From assembly GCF_900188325.1 (NCBI RefSeq), contig NZ_FZPD01000002.1, forward strand, positions 124,001-188,000: a DNA stretch of 64,000 nt. Direction: 5' to 3'. Each line of letters begins with the position of its first letter. Position 1 is the stretch's first letter. The translations under genes and the position numbers were made by a program. Positions 47,311 through 54,922 of this stretch are shown here, piece by piece. The stretch comes from Ekhidna lutea. Its GTDB lineage: Bacteria; Bacteroidota; Bacteroidia; Cytophagales; Cyclobacteriaceae. A model generated the notes under the pieces. That model saw only the letters and a program-made list of their open reading frames with translations, did not search any database and was not told the DNA's origin.

Positions 47311-48231
47311 ATGGAAGAAGTACTAGCAAAATATTTTTCTGGCGAAGCGACCAACAACGAAATATCATTGGTTGAAACATGGAGATCAGAATCTAAAACC
47401 AATGCACAAGCATTTTTTGATGCTAAAAATGTTTGGTTGGTTTCACAACCTGAAACAGCACCACCATCTCAGGTTTTGGATGAGATTATAAATGAAACCC
47501 AAGGCAAAGTAGTGCCTTTTATGATGCGCAGCTGGGTGAAGTATGCAAGTGCCGCAGTGCTCGTGCTTGCGATCTCGTTATTGTTTGTATTGAATAATAG
47601 CGAAACAGACAATGTATATTCCACGCAATCAATGGCTGATGGAAGTGAGATATCTCTGCATGGATCATCCTCTATCGAGGTAATAGCTTTTAATGATGAA
47701 ATAAGAGAGATAAAAGTAACAGGTAAAGCGTACTTTGATATTGAGCGTGATGAGACTAGACCTTTCATCATTCATACAGAAAACGCCAGAGTTCAGGTGC
47801 TCGGAACTTCTTTTCTGGTAAAAGCTAATGGAGAAGAAACTGAAGTATGCGTTGAATCCGGCTTAGTTGGATTCAGTAAAAAAGTAGATGGATCTGAGGT
47901 TTCCGTGAAGCTAACAAAAGGGGAGATGGGCCTAATTTCCAACTCAAATAAAGGAATCATCAAGCGGAATATTCGAGACCTCAATTATCTCGCCTGGAAA
48001 ACGAAGGTGATAACTTTCAATGAAAGTACCATGGCTGAAGTAGAGCAGGTGTTGGAAGATGTTTATGGGATAGATGTTTCTTTTGATAATCCGGAATTTA
48101 AAGGATGTAAGCTCACAGCTAAGTTCAACAAGAAAAAGCCTAAAGATGCGATTGAAATCATCGCTCGTACATTTGGTGTCGAGTACGAATTCACAAATGG
48201 GAAAGCTATTTTGAAAGGCAAAGGGTGCTAA
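47311..48231 (+). CDS. FecR family anti-sigma factor with DUF4974
   Basis: 306 residues: a cytosolic N-terminal part (about 1-70), one membrane helix near 73-92 (WVKYASAAVLVLAISLLFVL), a periplasmic FecR domain (STQSMADGSEISLHGSSSIEV through TENARVQVLGTSFLV), and a C-terminal DUF4974 (VEQVLEDVYGIDVSFDNPE). It holds the sigma factor inactive until a signal arrives. Normally it follows the sigma gene directly; here an STN protein gene intervenes. A strong terminator follows. Confidence 0.93.
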   Translation: MEEVLAKYFSGEATNNEISLVETWRSESKTNAQAFFDAKNVWLVSQPETAPPSQVLDEIINETQGKVVPFMMRSWVKYASAAVLVLAISLLFVLNNSETDNVYSTQSMADGSEISLHGSSSIEVIAFNDEIREIKVTGKAYFDIERDETRPFIIHTENARVQVLGTSFLVKANGEETEVCVESGLVGFSKKVDGSEVSVKLTKGEMGLISNSNKGIIKRNIRDLNYLAWKTKVITFNESTMAEVEQVLEDVYGIDVSFDNPEFKGCKLTAKFNKKKPKDAIEIIARTFGVEYEFTNGKAILKGKGC

Positions 48232-48244
48232 AAGCATTCCAATG

Positions 48245-48286
48245 AAAAAGTCGTCCTACCACTTGGAGTGGTGGGACGACTTTTTT
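48245..48286. terminator. Strong bidirectional terminator
   Basis: Arms GTCGTCCTACCAC and GTGGTGGGACGAC with a 5-nt loop, A run on one side and T run on the other. It sits between the convergent fecR-type gene and menB. Confidence 0.9.
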
Positions 48287-48291
48287 AATTA

Positions 48292-49140
48292 TCATGGAAT
48301 CCACTTGATATCACTGAAATCAGGCTTTCGCTTCTCTAAGAAAGCATTTCGCCCTTCCTTCGCTTCATCTGTCATGTATGCCAGTCTTGTGGCCTCTCCG
48401 GCAAATACCTGCTGGCCCACCATGCCATCATCAGTAAGGTTGAAAGCGAACTTCAACATCTTGATTGAAGTAGGGGACTTTGCTAAAATTTCCTGTGCCC
48501 ATTGATAGGCTTCATCTTCCAGCTGATCGTGAGGGATCACTGCATTGACCATTCCCATTTCAAAAGCTTCCTGTGCTGAATAATTCCTGCCTAAAAAGAA
48601 GATCTCTCTGGCTCGCTTTTGTCCTACCATTTTAGCCAGGTAAGCGGAACCATACCCACCATCAAAACTCGTCACATCAGCGTCGGTTTGTTTGAAAATA
48701 GCATGCTCTTTACTTGCCAGTGTTAAATCGCAGACTGTATGCAAGCTATGTCCACCACCGACAGACCAGCCAGGTACTACTGCAATGACTACTTTAGGCA
48801 TAAACCGTATCAATCGCTGCACTTCAAGGATATTTAAACGCGGCATACCATCTTCATCTACATAGCCCTGGTGTCCTCTCGCATTTTGATCTCCACCGCT
48901 ACAGAACGCCCAGCCACCATCTTTAGGAGATGGTCCTTCGCCACTTAGCAGCACAACACCGATGTTGACATCTTCTCGTGCATCAAGAAATGCTTTATAA
49001 AGCTCAGCAACCGTCTTTGGTCTGAATGCATTTCGTACCTCAGGTCTGTTGAAGGCAATACGCGCTACTTTTCCCCATTTCTTGTAGGTAATATCTTCAA
49101 AGCCTTCGGCTGTTTTCCAGTCAATTTTCGATTTGCTCAT
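48292..49140 (-). CDS. menB: 1,4-dihydroxy-2-naphthoyl-CoA synthase
   Basis: 282 residues, crotonase fold. WAFCSGGDQNARGHQGYVDE holds the oxyanion loop, SVGGGHSLHTVCDLTLAS the second, and TSFDGGYGSAYLAKMVGQKR the family-specific block. It closes the second ring of the menaquinone head group. It overlaps menD by 20 bp and is the last gene of the menI-menF-TA-menD-menB cluster. Confidence 0.95.
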   Translation of the reverse strand: MSKSKIDWKTAEGFEDITYKKWGKVARIAFNRPEVRNAFRPKTVAELYKAFLDAREDVNIGVVLLSGEGPSPKDGGWAFCSGGDQNARGHQGYVDEDGMPRLNILEVQRLIRFMPKVVIAVVPGWSVGGGHSLHTVCDLTLASKEHAIFKQTDADVTSFDGGYGSAYLAKMVGQKRAREIFFLGRNYSAQEAFEMGMVNAVIPHDQLEDEAYQWAQEILAKSPTSIKMLKFAFNLTDDGMVGQQVFAGEATRLAYMTDEAKEGRNAFLEKRKPDFSDIKWIP

Positions 49141-50761
49141 TAAGGAGTTTTTTTAGTTCTTTATATACACGTTGGTTCGTTTCCGGATCGGTAAAGATTT
49201 CGAGCACCTTACCATGCTGTGAAGGTTCATAAAATGATTTCAATGAAGAAACTAACGCTTCTTCATTGGAAACCTTTTCGTATTCCAATCCGCTTTCAGT
49301 GCAAATATATTCCGCTGTTCGATTATGCCTGGTCTCAAAGTATTCTTCCAACTCCGGCAGATTGGCAGGGCCATCTATTAGCCTGAAAATACCACCTCCC
49401 TGATTATTCAAAACAATCACTCGCAAATTGGGTAAGGGATAATTATGGAAGAAAGCATTCCGGTCATAGAGAAAGGCTAAGTCGCCTGTCAACAGCACAT
49501 TCATTCGGTCTGAAACCATACTCGTTCCGATGGTTGTAGAGGTACATCCGTCAATGCCACTGGTGCCTCTGTTGCAATAAGTTTGTATCGTATTTTTAAC
49601 TCCAAATAGATCCGCATAACGCACTGGCATAGAGTTACTTAAATGGAGTGTAGAATCATCTGGTAGCGTCTCCAAAACCTGAAATGCAGCCTTAGATTCA
49701 CTGAATGTTTCCTGGAGATTAAAGGTATCCAATGCTTGACGAGCCTTAACCTCTGCAGCTTTCCATTCCTTTAAATAATTGCTATCCGCATGATCAAATG
49801 AATGCCTTTTAAGAAAGGAACTCAAAGACTCCTTGATCAAGCGTGGCGAAGATTGGAAGGTATCTACCTCAATACCTGAAGGGTCAAAATGAAAATGAGC
49901 ATTAGGCAGTTGAGACCTCAAGTATTGTTTCAATTTCTTTGAGAGAACCGAAAGACCAGTGGTAATCAGTAGATCTGGCTGCAATTCCTTTTGGTTGCTG
50001 ATGAAGCCATCCACATGTTGAATACCTACTTGCAGGTTGTTCAAAGGCGATCGTAGAACCGGAACTAACTCCGAAATTGATTTCAGTTGCACTTCCAATT
50101 CCTGATCAGGGTCTTTTTGACCTACTAAAATGAGCACCTTCTTATAGGAGGTTAAATCTGTATTTAGCTCCCTGGAAATGGAAGAATCAGATAACTCCTC
50201 CATTTCAACCTTTTCAAACTCCAATGCCTGACCAGCTTCCGGATAGAACGGCTCCTTAAAAGGTACATTGATATGAACCGGACCCAAAGGAAGCGTAGTT
50301 GCCTCTTGCAATGCCTTGATTAGCATTTCCGAATAGCTCTTTGCTTCAACTTCTGTTGATACCAATGGAAGATTAAACGAGCCCTTCACATGATTCTTCA
50401 ATGCTTCAAACTGCCTGATCGTCTGTCCATCACGCTGGTCGATCAGCTCTGGTGGACGGTCAGCTGATAATACAATCAATGGAATTTCTCGGTAAAATGC
50501 TTCAGCAATCGCCGGAGCATAATTAAGCAAAGCTGATCCACTTGTGCAGCAAAGAACGACCGGTTTTTTGGTCTCCTGGGCTATACCAAGGGCGACAAAC
50601 CCAGCTGAACGCTCATCCGGAATGATATATTTTTTGATGCCTTCATGTCTGGCAAAGGAGATCGTCAACGGTGCATTTCTGGATCCCGGAGACATCACGG
50701 CATGGCGTACCCCAAGCTGGTGACAGATTTGAGAAGTATTAAAGACCGTAGGATGGAGCAT
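49121..50761 (-). CDS. menD: 2-succinyl-5-enolpyruvyl-6-hydroxy-3-cyclohexene-1-carboxylate synthase
   Basis: 546 residues, thiamine diphosphate enzyme. The start LGVRHAVMSPGSRNAPLTIS is the MenD hallmark; ERSAGFVALG follows, and the thiamine-binding LTGDLAFLYDRNAFFHN with VIVLNNQGGGIF lies near 405-440. It makes SEPHCHC from isochorismate and 2-oxoglutarate. It starts 10 bp after the MazF-type toxin and overlaps menB by 20 bp. Intact. Confidence 0.95.
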   Translation of the reverse strand: MLHPTVFNTSQICHQLGVRHAVMSPGSRNAPLTISFARHEGIKKYIIPDERSAGFVALGIAQETKKPVVLCCTSGSALLNYAPAIAEAFYREIPLIVLSADRPPELIDQRDGQTIRQFEALKNHVKGSFNLPLVSTEVEAKSYSEMLIKALQEATTLPLGPVHINVPFKEPFYPEAGQALEFEKVEMEELSDSSISRELNTDLTSYKKVLILVGQKDPDQELEVQLKSISELVPVLRSPLNNLQVGIQHVDGFISNQKELQPDLLITTGLSVLSKKLKQYLRSQLPNAHFHFDPSGIEVDTFQSSPRLIKESLSSFLKRHSFDHADSNYLKEWKAAEVKARQALDTFNLQETFSESKAAFQVLETLPDDSTLHLSNSMPVRYADLFGVKNTIQTYCNRGTSGIDGCTSTTIGTSMVSDRMNVLLTGDLAFLYDRNAFFHNYPLPNLRVIVLNNQGGGIFRLIDGPANLPELEEYFETRHNRTAEYICTESGLEYEKVSNEEALVSSLKSFYEPSQHGKVLEIFTDPETNQRVYKELKKLLNEQIEN

Positions 50762-50771
50762 GAGTAGACTG

Positions 50772-51092
50772 CTATTTTAGTTGAAACCGAGCTGTCAAAC
50801 CTTCATTCACTTTAGATAACTCATGTGGTGCAAGACTTCCCAACCGTCCTATAATCAGTGACCTATCTATCGTAGTAATTTTATCAAGTTTGATGAGCGA
50901 GGTTTTTTTTAACCTGTTGTCTTTTGAAGGGTTTATTAAGATATCTGAGGTTGAGGTTTTATTCAAATTAGTGGTGATAAAGCAGACGCATACATAGTCA
51001 TCTGAAGGAACAAGCACTAACGCAGGACGTGTTTTTTTTCCTTTTAAGTCTGTGAAAGGAAAGGGAACCAATACCAAGTCTCCCTTTTTCAA
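50772..51092 (-). CDS. MazF/PemK-type toxin (endoribonuclease family)
   Basis: 106 residues. MKKGDLVLVPFPFTDLKGKK, then TRPALVLV and the SLIKLDKITTIDRSLIIGRLG block, are the MazF/PemK pattern. Known members cut mRNA at short sites. It overlaps the antitoxin gene by 4 bp and is followed 10 bp later by menD, so it sits inside the menaquinone operon on the same strand. Toxicity and cut site cannot be read from sequence. Confidence 0.88.
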   Translation of the reverse strand: MKKGDLVLVPFPFTDLKGKKTRPALVLVPSDDYVCVCFITTNLNKTSTSDILINPSKDNRLKKTSLIKLDKITTIDRSLIIGRLGSLAPHELSKVNEGLTARFQLK

Positions 51093-51313
51093 TATTTCTC
51101 AATTAAATCTTCTTCAGAATAGAGATCTTCTTCCTCTTTCAAGAAATCAAAGGCCTCTGATTTGCTTGACAAGTTCATTATCCCTTCTGAAAGTTCTTGA
51201 TCTTCAATCTTTGAGCGTAATAACTCTGCAAATCTTTTCACCTCTTCAACTTCAGTATCTGAAAGCTTATCAAGGCTTTTCAGGGTCTCTTCAATGAGTT
51301 CTTTTCTGCTCAT
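51089..51313 (-). CDS. Antitoxin of the MazF/PemK-type pair
   Basis: 74 residues, acidic, helical: MSRKELIEETLKSLDKLSDT, then EVKRFAELLRSKIEDQELSE, and a Glu-rich tail (KEEEDLYSEEDLIEKY) of the sort that wraps a toxin. No clear DNA-binding fold. It starts 4 bp after the menF stop and overlaps the toxin by 4 bp, so translation is coupled on both sides. Confidence 0.82.
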   Translation of the reverse strand: MSRKELIEETLKSLDKLSDTEVEEVKRFAELLRSKIEDQELSEGIMNLSSKSEAFDFLKEEEDLYSEEDLIEKY

Positions 51314-51317
51314 AACT

Positions 51318-52478
51318 CTAAGTTAACAAACTTTCCAAAACATTCATTTTTATCTCCGTCTCCTCATATTCCTTCTGAGGATCTGAGTCTTCTGTCAGTC
51401 CTGCTCCTGCAAAAAATCGAATGTATCCATCCATTACTTTCATGCACCGGAGGTTAACAAAAAGACTGGTAGCGTCTTCAAAATTGACAGGGCCAAGGAA
51501 GCCGGAATAAAACTCGCGATCGTAATTTTCTACTTCTTTAATCCAGGGTTTTGCATGCTCAATGGGCATACCACAGACCGCAGAGGTAGGGTGGAGCAGC
51601 TCCAGCATCTGATCTGCCAAATCCTCAAACGTAACCTCGGAATAATCGACCACAAACTCTGTTTTGAGGTGTGCCAGGTTACCGGCCTGTATGGTTTTTG
51701 GACCGTGCTCATGAAATTCCCGTAGACGGATTTTCTTAAAGCAGTTGATGATGTATCTGCTCACGAGTGCCTGTTCTTCAATCTCTTTCTGTGTCCAGGC
51801 TATTTCACTGAGTTTCTGCCCGTTTCCCAGTCTTTTCGTACCTGCTAAAGCGACCGTCTTAAAGCTGTCATGATCATCTGAAATCAATAACTCTGGTGAG
51901 GCACCTATCCACATGCCTTTTCCGGGAATGAAGGACAAACTGCAAAACGCATTCTCATACTGAGCTGAGATGGTTTCAAAGAATTGCCACGAAGAAAAGT
52001 CGGATGGGATCTCTTCGTCTTTAAATCTGGAAAGTACGACCTTCTCAAAGGTGCCCTTTTGAATTTCAGCAACCGCTCTTTCAACCAATGCTTCAAACGC
52101 ATTGGATGTAGGCTGAGAAGTCTTATTGCTTTGATTTTTGCTCTTCGATCTTGTATTTATCTGCTCTTTAAATGCATCAATTTGTACATCACTAATGTTG
52201 GGGCTAAACTCCACATTTTGATTCGTGATGATGATGTCTGCGCTAATGAAATACGGCTTTATCGGATGGTTATCACCAAAGGCATTGATTAGAAATCCGG
52301 GTGAGGTATTAGCAATCTGAAAATCAGGGAGTTGGGTAGGCTCAGTTAGTGAGATTATGAATTTACTTTCCGTACTGTTGGGCATGCGCCAAACAGCGAA
52401 TGAATATCCGGTCTCAGCCAGTTGGTCAATCAACTCTTCCGGCTGCTTTAAGCTTAAAATGGAGGCGAGTTCTTTCAC
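51318..52478 (-). CDS. menF: Isochorismate synthase (MenF)
   Basis: 386 residues, chorismate-binding fold. KVVLSRFKDEEI, SLSFIPGKGMWIGASPELLI, the ALAGTKRLGNG block, LLHPTSAVCGMPIEHAK and FAGAGLTEDSDPQKEYEETE are the family motifs, including the Mg-binding glutamates. It converts chorismate to isochorismate. The EntC/DhbC function is excluded by context (menD and menB follow). It overlaps the hotdog thioesterase gene by 4 bp. Confidence 0.93.
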   Translation of the reverse strand: MKELASILSLKQPEELIDQLAETGYSFAVWRMPNSTESKFIISLTEPTQLPDFQIANTSPGFLINAFGDNHPIKPYFISADIIITNQNVEFSPNISDVQIDAFKEQINTRSKSKNQSNKTSQPTSNAFEALVERAVAEIQKGTFEKVVLSRFKDEEIPSDFSSWQFFETISAQYENAFCSLSFIPGKGMWIGASPELLISDDHDSFKTVALAGTKRLGNGQKLSEIAWTQKEIEEQALVSRYIINCFKKIRLREFHEHGPKTIQAGNLAHLKTEFVVDYSEVTFEDLADQMLELLHPTSAVCGMPIEHAKPWIKEVENYDREFYSGFLGPVNFEDATSLFVNLRCMKVMDGYIRFFAGAGLTEDSDPQKEYEETEIKMNVLESLLT

Positions 52479-52909
52479 TTTCGGTCTAATATAGCGATGG
52501 TTATCCTGCTGATGGCGACAAGCTTTTTGTCTTCGTTATGAATTTCAATACTCCACACCTGCGTGCCTCTGCCTAAGTGAATCGGTTTGGCTGTACCGGT
52601 AACCAGTCCCTCAGTAGCTGATTTAATGTGATTGGTATTGATCTCCAGACCAACAGGATATTGTTTGTTTAAGTCAATAATCAACGTGGCTGCCAGGCTG
52701 CCCATCGTTTCCGCCAGCGCCACTGAAGCACCACCGTGTAACAATCCCATGGGTTGCTTGGTTCGATGATCTACGGGCATGGTCGCAACAAGATAGTCAG
52801 CACCTATTTCGGTGAATTCAATCCCCAGATGTTCTACCATACATCCCTTTGACATGCTATTCACAGCATCTAATTCGATGTAATCGGGAAAAATTCGTTC
52901 ATTTGCCAT
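52475..52909 (-). CDS. Hotdog thioesterase, probable DHNA-CoA hydrolase (MenI)
   Basis: 144 residues from the ATG at 52909; an earlier in-frame ATG at 52936 is less likely. The motif LLHGGASVALAETMGSLAA is the PaaI/YbgC-type catalytic helix, with DHRTKQPMG before it and the GLEINTNHIKSATEG strand after. It is first in the menaquinone cluster and overlaps menF by 4 bp, so the natural role is hydrolysis of 1,4-dihydroxy-2-naphthoyl-CoA. That last step is inferred from position. Confidence 0.85.
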   Translation of the reverse strand: MANERIFPDYIELDAVNSMSKGCMVEHLGIEFTEIGADYLVATMPVDHRTKQPMGLLHGGASVALAETMGSLAATLIIDLNKQYPVGLEINTNHIKSATEGLVTGTAKPIHLGRGTQVWSIEIHNEDKKLVAISRITIAILDRK

Positions 52910-52938
52910 TTGTACCAGCAAACCAACGTAAAGCAACC

Positions 52939-53550
52939 TTGAAAAGCAAGACGATTTTTATACTTCGACACGGAGAGACCGATTTCAATAAGAATGGAAT
53001 GGTGCAGGGACGGGGGGTGAATGCCTCGATCAATGAAGCCGGAAAAGAGCAGGCCAGAAAGGCCGGAGCTATGCTAGCTGACATTCCATTTGATCATGTT
53101 TTTACTTCTGCTTTGATTCGCACAAAAGAAACCGTTGGCCAGTTTATTCACAATGGAACACCCGTAACATCCCTGGACGGATTTGATGAAATCAGCTGGG
53201 GAAACCAGGAAGGAAAAGAAGCATCATACGATGCTAAGAACCTTTATGCAGATACCGTAAACGGCTGGCGTAGGGGAGAGCTTCACCTGAATGTAGGAGG
53301 TGGAGAAAATCCATTGGAAGTAATGGAACGACAACAGTCAGCTATGCAGCAGGTTTTAGAGACCGATGGTGAAAACATACTTATCTGTATGCATGGAAGA
53401 GCCATGCGCGTACTATTGAGCTGGACGCTGAACTATCCCCTGAACTTCATGGATGGCTTCCCACATGCCAATTGTTCCTATTATGTGCTGGGTTATCGGG
53501 GAAGCTCGTTTTACCTGAAGGATTTTAACCGGGTAGGGCATCTTGGTTGA
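52939..53550 (+). CDS. Histidine phosphatase family protein
   Basis: 203 residues from a TTG at 52939. The frame is open further upstream, but that part overlaps the divergent menI gene and lacks the family's start; the catalytic motif follows at once. TIFILRHGETDFNKNG carries the RHG phosphohistidine; the second catalytic His is in ILICMHGRAMRVLL; DEISWGNQEGK has the conserved acid. Members remove phosphate from sugars or cofactors; the substrate is unknown. It diverges from menI by 29 bp. Confidence 0.87.
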   Translation: MKSKTIFILRHGETDFNKNGMVQGRGVNASINEAGKEQARKAGAMLADIPFDHVFTSALIRTKETVGQFIHNGTPVTSLDGFDEISWGNQEGKEASYDAKNLYADTVNGWRRGELHLNVGGGENPLEVMERQQSAMQQVLETDGENILICMHGRAMRVLLSWTLNYPLNFMDGFPHANCSYYVLGYRGSSFYLKDFNRVGHLG

Positions 53551-53560
53551 ATAGACTAAA

Positions 53561-53589
53561 TCCTGACAGGTTTTCAAAACCTGTCAGGA
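53561..53589. terminator. CCTGACAGG-family hairpin acting as terminator
   Basis: Arms TCCTGACAGGTTTT and AAAACCTGTCAGGA are a near-perfect palindrome placed 10 bp after the phosphatase stop. Two more copies of the same sequence are at 58362-58391 and 59703-59732. Confidence 0.75.
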
Positions 53590-53668
53590 CTCTTTTACTC
53601 GTGCATGCAAATTCTGGCGCAAGCGTCATACCGTGTTTAATATCAATCAATATAACTATGTTCAATTT

Positions 53669-53862
53669 GTGAGCAGAAAGTACAAATTCTGTGATCAGTC
53701 AAAACTCTATTTTGTCAGTTTTGCTACTGTTCATTGGATCGATTTATTTGTTAGACCTGAATATGCTGAGATTTTGATCGAAAGTTTGAGTTACTGTCAG
53801 AAAACGAAAGGATTGGAGGTATACGCATGGTGTATAATGCCTAGTTATGTACATACAACGCC
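53669..53862 (+). pseudogene. Truncated RAYT (IS200-like Y1) transposase, N-terminal fragment
   Basis: From the GTG at 53669 the reading MSRKYKFCDQSKLYFVSFAT..YAWCIMPSYVH matches the N-terminal half of the common Bacteroidota REP-associated tyrosine transposase. The HUH metal-binding pair reads YVH here instead of HVH, so it was already inactive. It stops abruptly at the left hairpin of the next element; the C-terminal half is gone. Confidence 0.8.
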
Positions 53863-53886
53863 CATGTTGGTGTTTTCACCAACATG
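53863..53886. repeat. Left-end hairpin of the RAYT element
   Basis: Perfect 10-bp stem, arms CATGTTGGTG and CACCAACATG, loop TTTT. The core GTTGGTG/CACCAAC is shared with the right-end hairpins. Confidence 0.85.
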
Positions 53887-53904
53887 AAATGGTTAAATTA
53901 GAAT

Positions 53905-54426
53905 GTGAATTTCCCTACTGAGCATCCTCAATTCATCACAATAACTGTTTTCGAGTGGAAGCACTTGCTGAAACCGGATAAGTACAAAGAACTCATTCTG
54001 GATAGTCTTGAATTCCTTGTTAAGGAAAAGAGAGTAGAAGTCTATGGATTTGTGATTATGAGCAATCACTTCCACCTCATTTGGCAGATACAAGAACCTC
54101 ATAGAAGAGAGGCTGTCCAGCGTGACTTTCTTAAATATGTGGCGCAGCAAATAAAGTTTGATCTGATTGATAATCATCCTGAAGTGCTAAAGCATTTTCA
54201 GGTAAACAAGCAAGACCGTAAGTGTCAGTTTTGGAAAAGAAATGCACTTTCGACTGACCTGTATTCTTCGGATGTCCTCACTCAAAAACTTGACTACATC
54301 CATGATAATCCTGTCAAGGCTGGTTTATGTCAATTGCCTGAGGATTACTATTTTTCCTCAGCTCGATTCTATCTGCAAAACAAGAATGAGTTTGGTTTTT
54401 TGTATCACTATGACGGTGGTGAATGA
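53905..54426 (+). CDS. RAYT-like (Y1, HUH) transposase, intact copy
   Basis: 173 residues from a GTG at 53905. HPQFITITVFEWKHLLKPDK starts the fold; YGFVIMSNHFHLIWQI carries the HUH pair (HFH); the end has DYIHDNPVKAGL and YYFSSARFYL, the C-terminal hallmark of the family. It belongs to a different subgroup from the interrupted copy before it. RAYTs cut single-stranded DNA at small palindromes and are usually domesticated or move their own ends. Both end hairpins are present, so it may be active. Confidence 0.85.
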   Translation: MNFPTEHPQFITITVFEWKHLLKPDKYKELILDSLEFLVKEKRVEVYGFVIMSNHFHLIWQIQEPHRREAVQRDFLKYVAQQIKFDLIDNHPEVLKHFQVNKQDRKCQFWKRNALSTDLYSSDVLTQKLDYIHDNPVKAGLCQLPEDYYFSSARFYLQNKNEFGFLYHYDGGE

Positions 54427-54437
54427 GGTTTATTTAG

Positions 54438-54461
54438 TTTGTTGGTGACAACACCAACAAA
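54438..54461. repeat. Right-end hairpin of the RAYT element, copy 1
   Basis: Perfect 10-bp stem, arms TTTGTTGGTG and CACCAACAAA, loop ACAA. Confidence 0.85.
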
Positions 54462-54466
54462 GGCAG

Positions 54467-54867
54467 AGAAGTCTATGGATTTGTGATTATGAGCAATCAC
54501 TTTCACCTCATTTGGCAGATACAAGAACCTCATAGAAGAGAAGCTGTCCAGCGTGACTTTCTTAAATTGTGGCGCAGCAAATAAAGTTTGATCTGATTGA
54601 TAATCATCCTGAAGTGCTAAAGCATTTTCAGGTAAACAAGCAAGACCGTAAGTGTCAGTTTTGGAAAAGAAATGCACTTTCGACTGACCTGTATTCTTCG
54701 GATGTCCTCACTCAAAAACTTGACTACATCCATGATAATCCTGTCAAGGCTGGTTTATGTCAATTGCCTGAGGATTACTATTTTTCCTCAGCTCGATTCT
54801 ATCTGCAAAACAAGAATGAGTTTGGTTTTTTGTCTCACTATGACGGTGATGAATGAGGTTTATTTAG
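54467..54867 (+). pseudogene. Partial duplicate of the RAYT gene, frameshifted
   Basis: Starts inside the RAYT coding region (matching 54036 onward, offset 431 bp) and runs through its stop. One base is missing near 54566 (TTAAATTGTGG against TTAAATATGTGG), which breaks the reading frame; after that the offset is 430 bp. The N-terminal third and left hairpin are absent. Otherwise nearly identical, so the duplication is recent. Confidence 0.9.
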
Positions 54868-54891
54868 TTTGTTGGTGACAACACCAACAAA
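54868..54891. repeat. Right-end hairpin of the RAYT element, copy 2
   Basis: Same sequence as 54438-54461, duplicated with the partial gene. Confidence 0.85.
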
Positions 54892-54922
54892 GGCGGAAAG
54901 GCGGAGAAGTAAGACAATTGCT

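Larger units (their letters stand above)
53863..54461 (+). mobile_element. RAYT element with paired end hairpins
   Basis: An element of about 600 bp flanked by two perfect 10-bp-stem hairpins, CATGTTGGTG/CACCAACATG (53863-53886, loop TTTT) and TTTGTTGGTG/CACCAACAAA (54438-54461, loop ACAA). The stem cores are the same and the loops differ. One intact RAYT-like gene lies between. It interrupts an older RAYT gene. The arrangement resembles IS200/IS605-type single-strand transposons. Confidence 0.7.
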
